A stretch of 8,160 nucleotides of DNA from Rubrivivax sp. (lineage in GTDB: Bacteria; Pseudomonadota; Gammaproteobacteria; Burkholderiales; Burkholderiaceae_C): assembly GCA_020851615.1 (NCBI GenBank), contig JADZCL010000263.1, positions 1 through 8,160 on the forward strand, given 5' to 3'. The stretch's first letter is position 1; each line of letters begins with the position of its first letter. A model generated the notes under the pieces. It was given only the letters and a program-made list of their open reading frames with translations, made no database searches and was not told the DNA's origin. The position numbers were made by a program, and so were the translations under genes. Shown piece by piece: positions 6,783 through 8,160 of the stretch.

Positions 6783-7936
6783 CGCGCACTCCGGCGACGC
6801 AGGCGCAGCGCGCCGCCCTGCAGGGGATCGAGCTCAGGCGGCACCGCCGGTACCGGCGCCTGCAGCGCCTGCGCCGGCGAGGCGGCGTGGCGCAGCTGGT
6901 AGACCCAGGCCAGCACCTGCGCCACCGCCGCGAAGAGCGCCGCGGGGATGGGCTCGTCGATCTCGGTGTGCGCGTAGAGCGCCCGCGCCAGCGGCGGCGC
7001 CTGCAGCACCGGGACACGGTGCTCGGCTGCAAGGTCGCGGATCTTCATGGCCAGCAGGTCGGCGCCCTTGGCGACCACCTTGGGCGCGGCCATCGTCGCC
7101 TCGTCGTAGCGCAGGGCCACTGCGTAGTGCGTCGGGTTCATCACCACGAGATCGGCCTGCGGGACCGCGGCCAGCATGCGCCGGCGCGCCATCTGCTGCA
7201 TGCGCGCGCGCATCCTGCCCTTGACCTCGGTGTTGCCCTCCATCTGCTTCAACTCGTCCTTGGCCTCCTGGTGCGTCATCCGCAACTGGTGCGAGTTGCG
7301 CCACTTCTGCAGCGGCACGTCCACCACCGCGAACGCCGCCAGCGCCAGCAGCAGCGGCACGAGCCCGCTGCGCAGCAACTCACCCGTGCTGGCCAGGGCT
7401 GCAGACAAGGGCTGCTGCACGATGTCGGTGAACGCGGGAACCTCGGTCCACAGGTAGTTGGCGCCGACCACCAGCAGCACCAGCGCCAGCAGGCAGGACT
7501 TGAGCGTCTCGATCAACTGGACCTTGGAGAACACGCGCCCGATGCCCGAGAGCGGGTTGAGCTTGTCGAACTTGGGCTGCAGCGGCTTGAGCGTCCAGTT
7601 CCAGCCGCCACACAGGCGCCCGGCCAGCAGGGCGGCGGCGATCATCAGCACGCCCAGGGGCACCACCAGCAGCAGCATCTGCAGCGTCAGCTCCACCAGC
7701 TGGCGCTGCATGGTGTCGCTCTGCGCCAGTTGGCCGGCATCGAAGCGCAAGGCATCGGCCAGCAGGCCGCGCAGCCGCGCCACGACCTGGGGCATGAAGG
7801 CGATCAGCAGCGCCGCCCCGCCGCCGATCGCGGCGGCATGCCCAAGCTCGCGCGAGCGCGGCAACTGGCCATCCTCGCGCGCCTTCTGGATCTTGCGCGC
7901 GGATGCCGGTAGCGGTTTGTCCTGGGTGTCGGCCAT
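6779..7936 (-). CDS. flhB: Flagellar type III export switch protein FlhB
   Basis: FlhB is the export-gate protein that switches secretion from rod/hook subunits to filament subunits after cleaving itself. The 385-residue protein has the family's basic N-terminal motif, KIQKAREDGQLPRSREL (15-31). It has four hydrophobic segments at about 32-52, 85-107, 143-163 and 186-207. Between the second and third lies the conserved LKPLQPKFDKLNPLSGIGR (116-134). The cytoplasmic domain carries the self-cleavage site NPTH at 267-270, with cleavage expected after Asn267, followed by YAVALRYD and APKVVAKGADLLA. The tail after about 352 is Pro/Ala-rich and ends in a basic run (RLRRRSAR). The family usually has about 350-385 residues. 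The chosen ATG fits the usual MA... start, but no clear ribosome site lies just upstream. It appears to be the first gene of the operon, since no confident gene precedes it here. Confidence 0.98.
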   Translation of the reverse strand: MADTQDKPLPASARKIQKAREDGQLPRSRELGHAAAIGGGAALLIAFMPQVVARLRGLLADALRFDAGQLAQSDTMQRQLVELTLQMLLLVVPLGVLMIAAALLAGRLCGGWNWTLKPLQPKFDKLNPLSGIGRVFSKVQLIETLKSCLLALVLLVVGANYLWTEVPAFTDIVQQPLSAALASTGELLRSGLVPLLLALAAFAVVDVPLQKWRNSHQLRMTHQEAKDELKQMEGNTEVKGRMRARMQQMARRRMLAAVPQADLVVMNPTHYAVALRYDEATMAAPKVVAKGADLLAMKIRDLAAEHRVPVLQAPPLARALYAHTEIDEPIPAALFAAVAQVLAWVYQLRHAASPAQALQAPVPAVPPELDPLQGGALRLRRRSAR

Positions 7937-7990
7937 GGCCAGCGGGAATGCACTGCTGAGGGCAGCAGACGCAATCCTGCCGAGGCGGGC

Positions 7991-8036
7991 GTGAAAACCG
8001 GCGCAGATAAGCGCCCTGATCGGGGCCTGTTTTCAC
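7991..8036. repeat. Nested inverted repeat ahead of flhB
   Basis: GTGAAAAC at 7991-7998 and GTTTTCAC at 8029-8036 are perfect 8-bp inverted arms, 38 bp centre to centre. Two more bases inside each arm match after one mismatch. The enclosed bases hold two smaller inverted repeats: GGCGC (8000-8004) with GCGCC (8011-8015), and GCCC (8013-8016) with GGGC (8023-8026). The two inner stems share bases, so only one can form fully at a time. The outer right arm reads toward flhB with no T-tract, which argues against a standard terminator. It may be an operator with two binding sites or a structured 5' leader. Both roles are inferred from symmetry alone. Confidence 0.5.
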
Positions 8037-8087
8037 CCACCGCGGCAGCCGCAGGGGCCAACGCGCCATTTGCCCGCCTTCGGCACG

Positions 8088-8114
8088 CTTCATCCGGGCT
8101 TCATCCGGGCTTCA
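8088..8114. repeat. 11-bp tandem repeat
   Basis: The unit CTTCATCCGGG occurs twice head to tail (8088-8098 and 8099-8109), followed by a partial copy CTTCA (8110-8114). The copies are identical. The unit length is not a multiple of three, so a change in copy number would shift any frame that crosses it. That includes the short minus-strand frame that stops at 8092-8090 inside the repeat. The repeat lies about 150 bases upstream of flhB, so it could also alter promoter spacing. No function is known to me. Confidence 0.7.
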
Positions 8115-8160
8115 GACTGCGACAGCGCTGCCGAAAACACGCTGGCGCACAGCCGCCTAC

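Larger units (their letters stand above)
7937..8160 (-). promoter_or_regulatory. Leader region upstream of flhB
   Basis: This 224-base stretch ahead of the operon has no confident gene and should hold its promoter. I found no good sigma-70, sigma-28 or sigma-54 promoter. The minus strand has AAATGGCG at about 8071-8064, one mismatch from the AAATAGCG half of the E. coli FlhDC box, but no matching second half was seen. FlhDC control would be normal for class II flagellar genes in many betaproteobacteria, so this is only a hint. The region holds two repeats, listed separately. A minus-strand frame is open from 8158 to a TGA at 8092-8090 (ending SQSEARMKPG). It could be the end of an upstream gene but is too short to judge. 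Confidence 0.4.

Noticed and set aside
8005..8034. Possible sigma-70 promoter on the minus strand, AAAACA then TTATCT 17 bases later.
   Set aside because: Both hexamers match consensus at only about three of six positions, which is not better than chance.
8041..8090. Possible sigma-54 promoter (TGGC...CTGC, TTGG...CTGCC) ahead of flhB.
   Set aside because: The GG and GC elements are spaced 11 rather than the required 10 bases, or the GC is missing. No candidate meets the consensus.
7380..8093. A 237-codon minus-strand frame beginning in the flhB leader and running through the 5' part of flhB.
   Set aside because: It lies out of frame within flhB, gives an Arg/Ala-rich low-complexity protein and has no domain. 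It is a shadow of flhB.

Overview
The window is a GC-rich piece of bacterial chromosome. All six confident genes lie on the minus strand, so transcription runs from the right edge to the left. The gene order flhB-flhA-flhF-flhG-fliA, the protein sequences and the strong GC bias at third codon positions suggest a betaproteobacterium. The best fit is the order Burkholderiales, of the Comamonadaceae or Rubrivivax/Leptothrix kind. That placement is inferred from recognition and was not tested by a search.

Layout from right to left. Positions 8160-7937 are a leader region with no confident gene. It holds an 11-bp tandem repeat and a nested inverted repeat about 55 bases upstream of flhB. The genes follow: flhB (7936-6779), flhA (6782-4680), flhF (4683-3118), a flhG-like gene (about 3095-2277), fliA (2249-1536) and a soluble chemoreceptor-like gene (1451-45). 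flhB/flhA and flhA/flhF overlap by ATGA. The flhF-flhG and flhG-fliA gaps are about 22 and 27 bases. The larger gap of 84 bases before the chemoreceptor gene holds a perfect inverted repeat. The first five genes look like one operon, and the sixth is probably read through from it.

How the genes work together. FlhB and FlhA are core inner-membrane parts of the flagellar type III export gate. FlhF (an SRP-type GTPase) and FlhG (a MinD-type partner) normally set where and how many flagella are built. FliA is the sigma-28 factor for late flagellar and chemotaxis genes. The last gene encodes a cytoplasmic methyl-accepting chemotaxis-type protein whose putative sensor domain is at the C-terminus.

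Most of the window is ordinary flagellar biology. Three points merit a second look. The FlhG-like protein keeps the N-terminal DQA..LRRL motif that acts on FlhF but has no recognisable ATP-binding P-loop. The chemoreceptor has an inverted domain order and several changes in its signalling tip. The leader of flhB holds symmetric sequence that could be an operator or an RNA structure. I found no mobile element, CRISPR array, tRNA or rRNA, and nothing that looks like a wholly new system.
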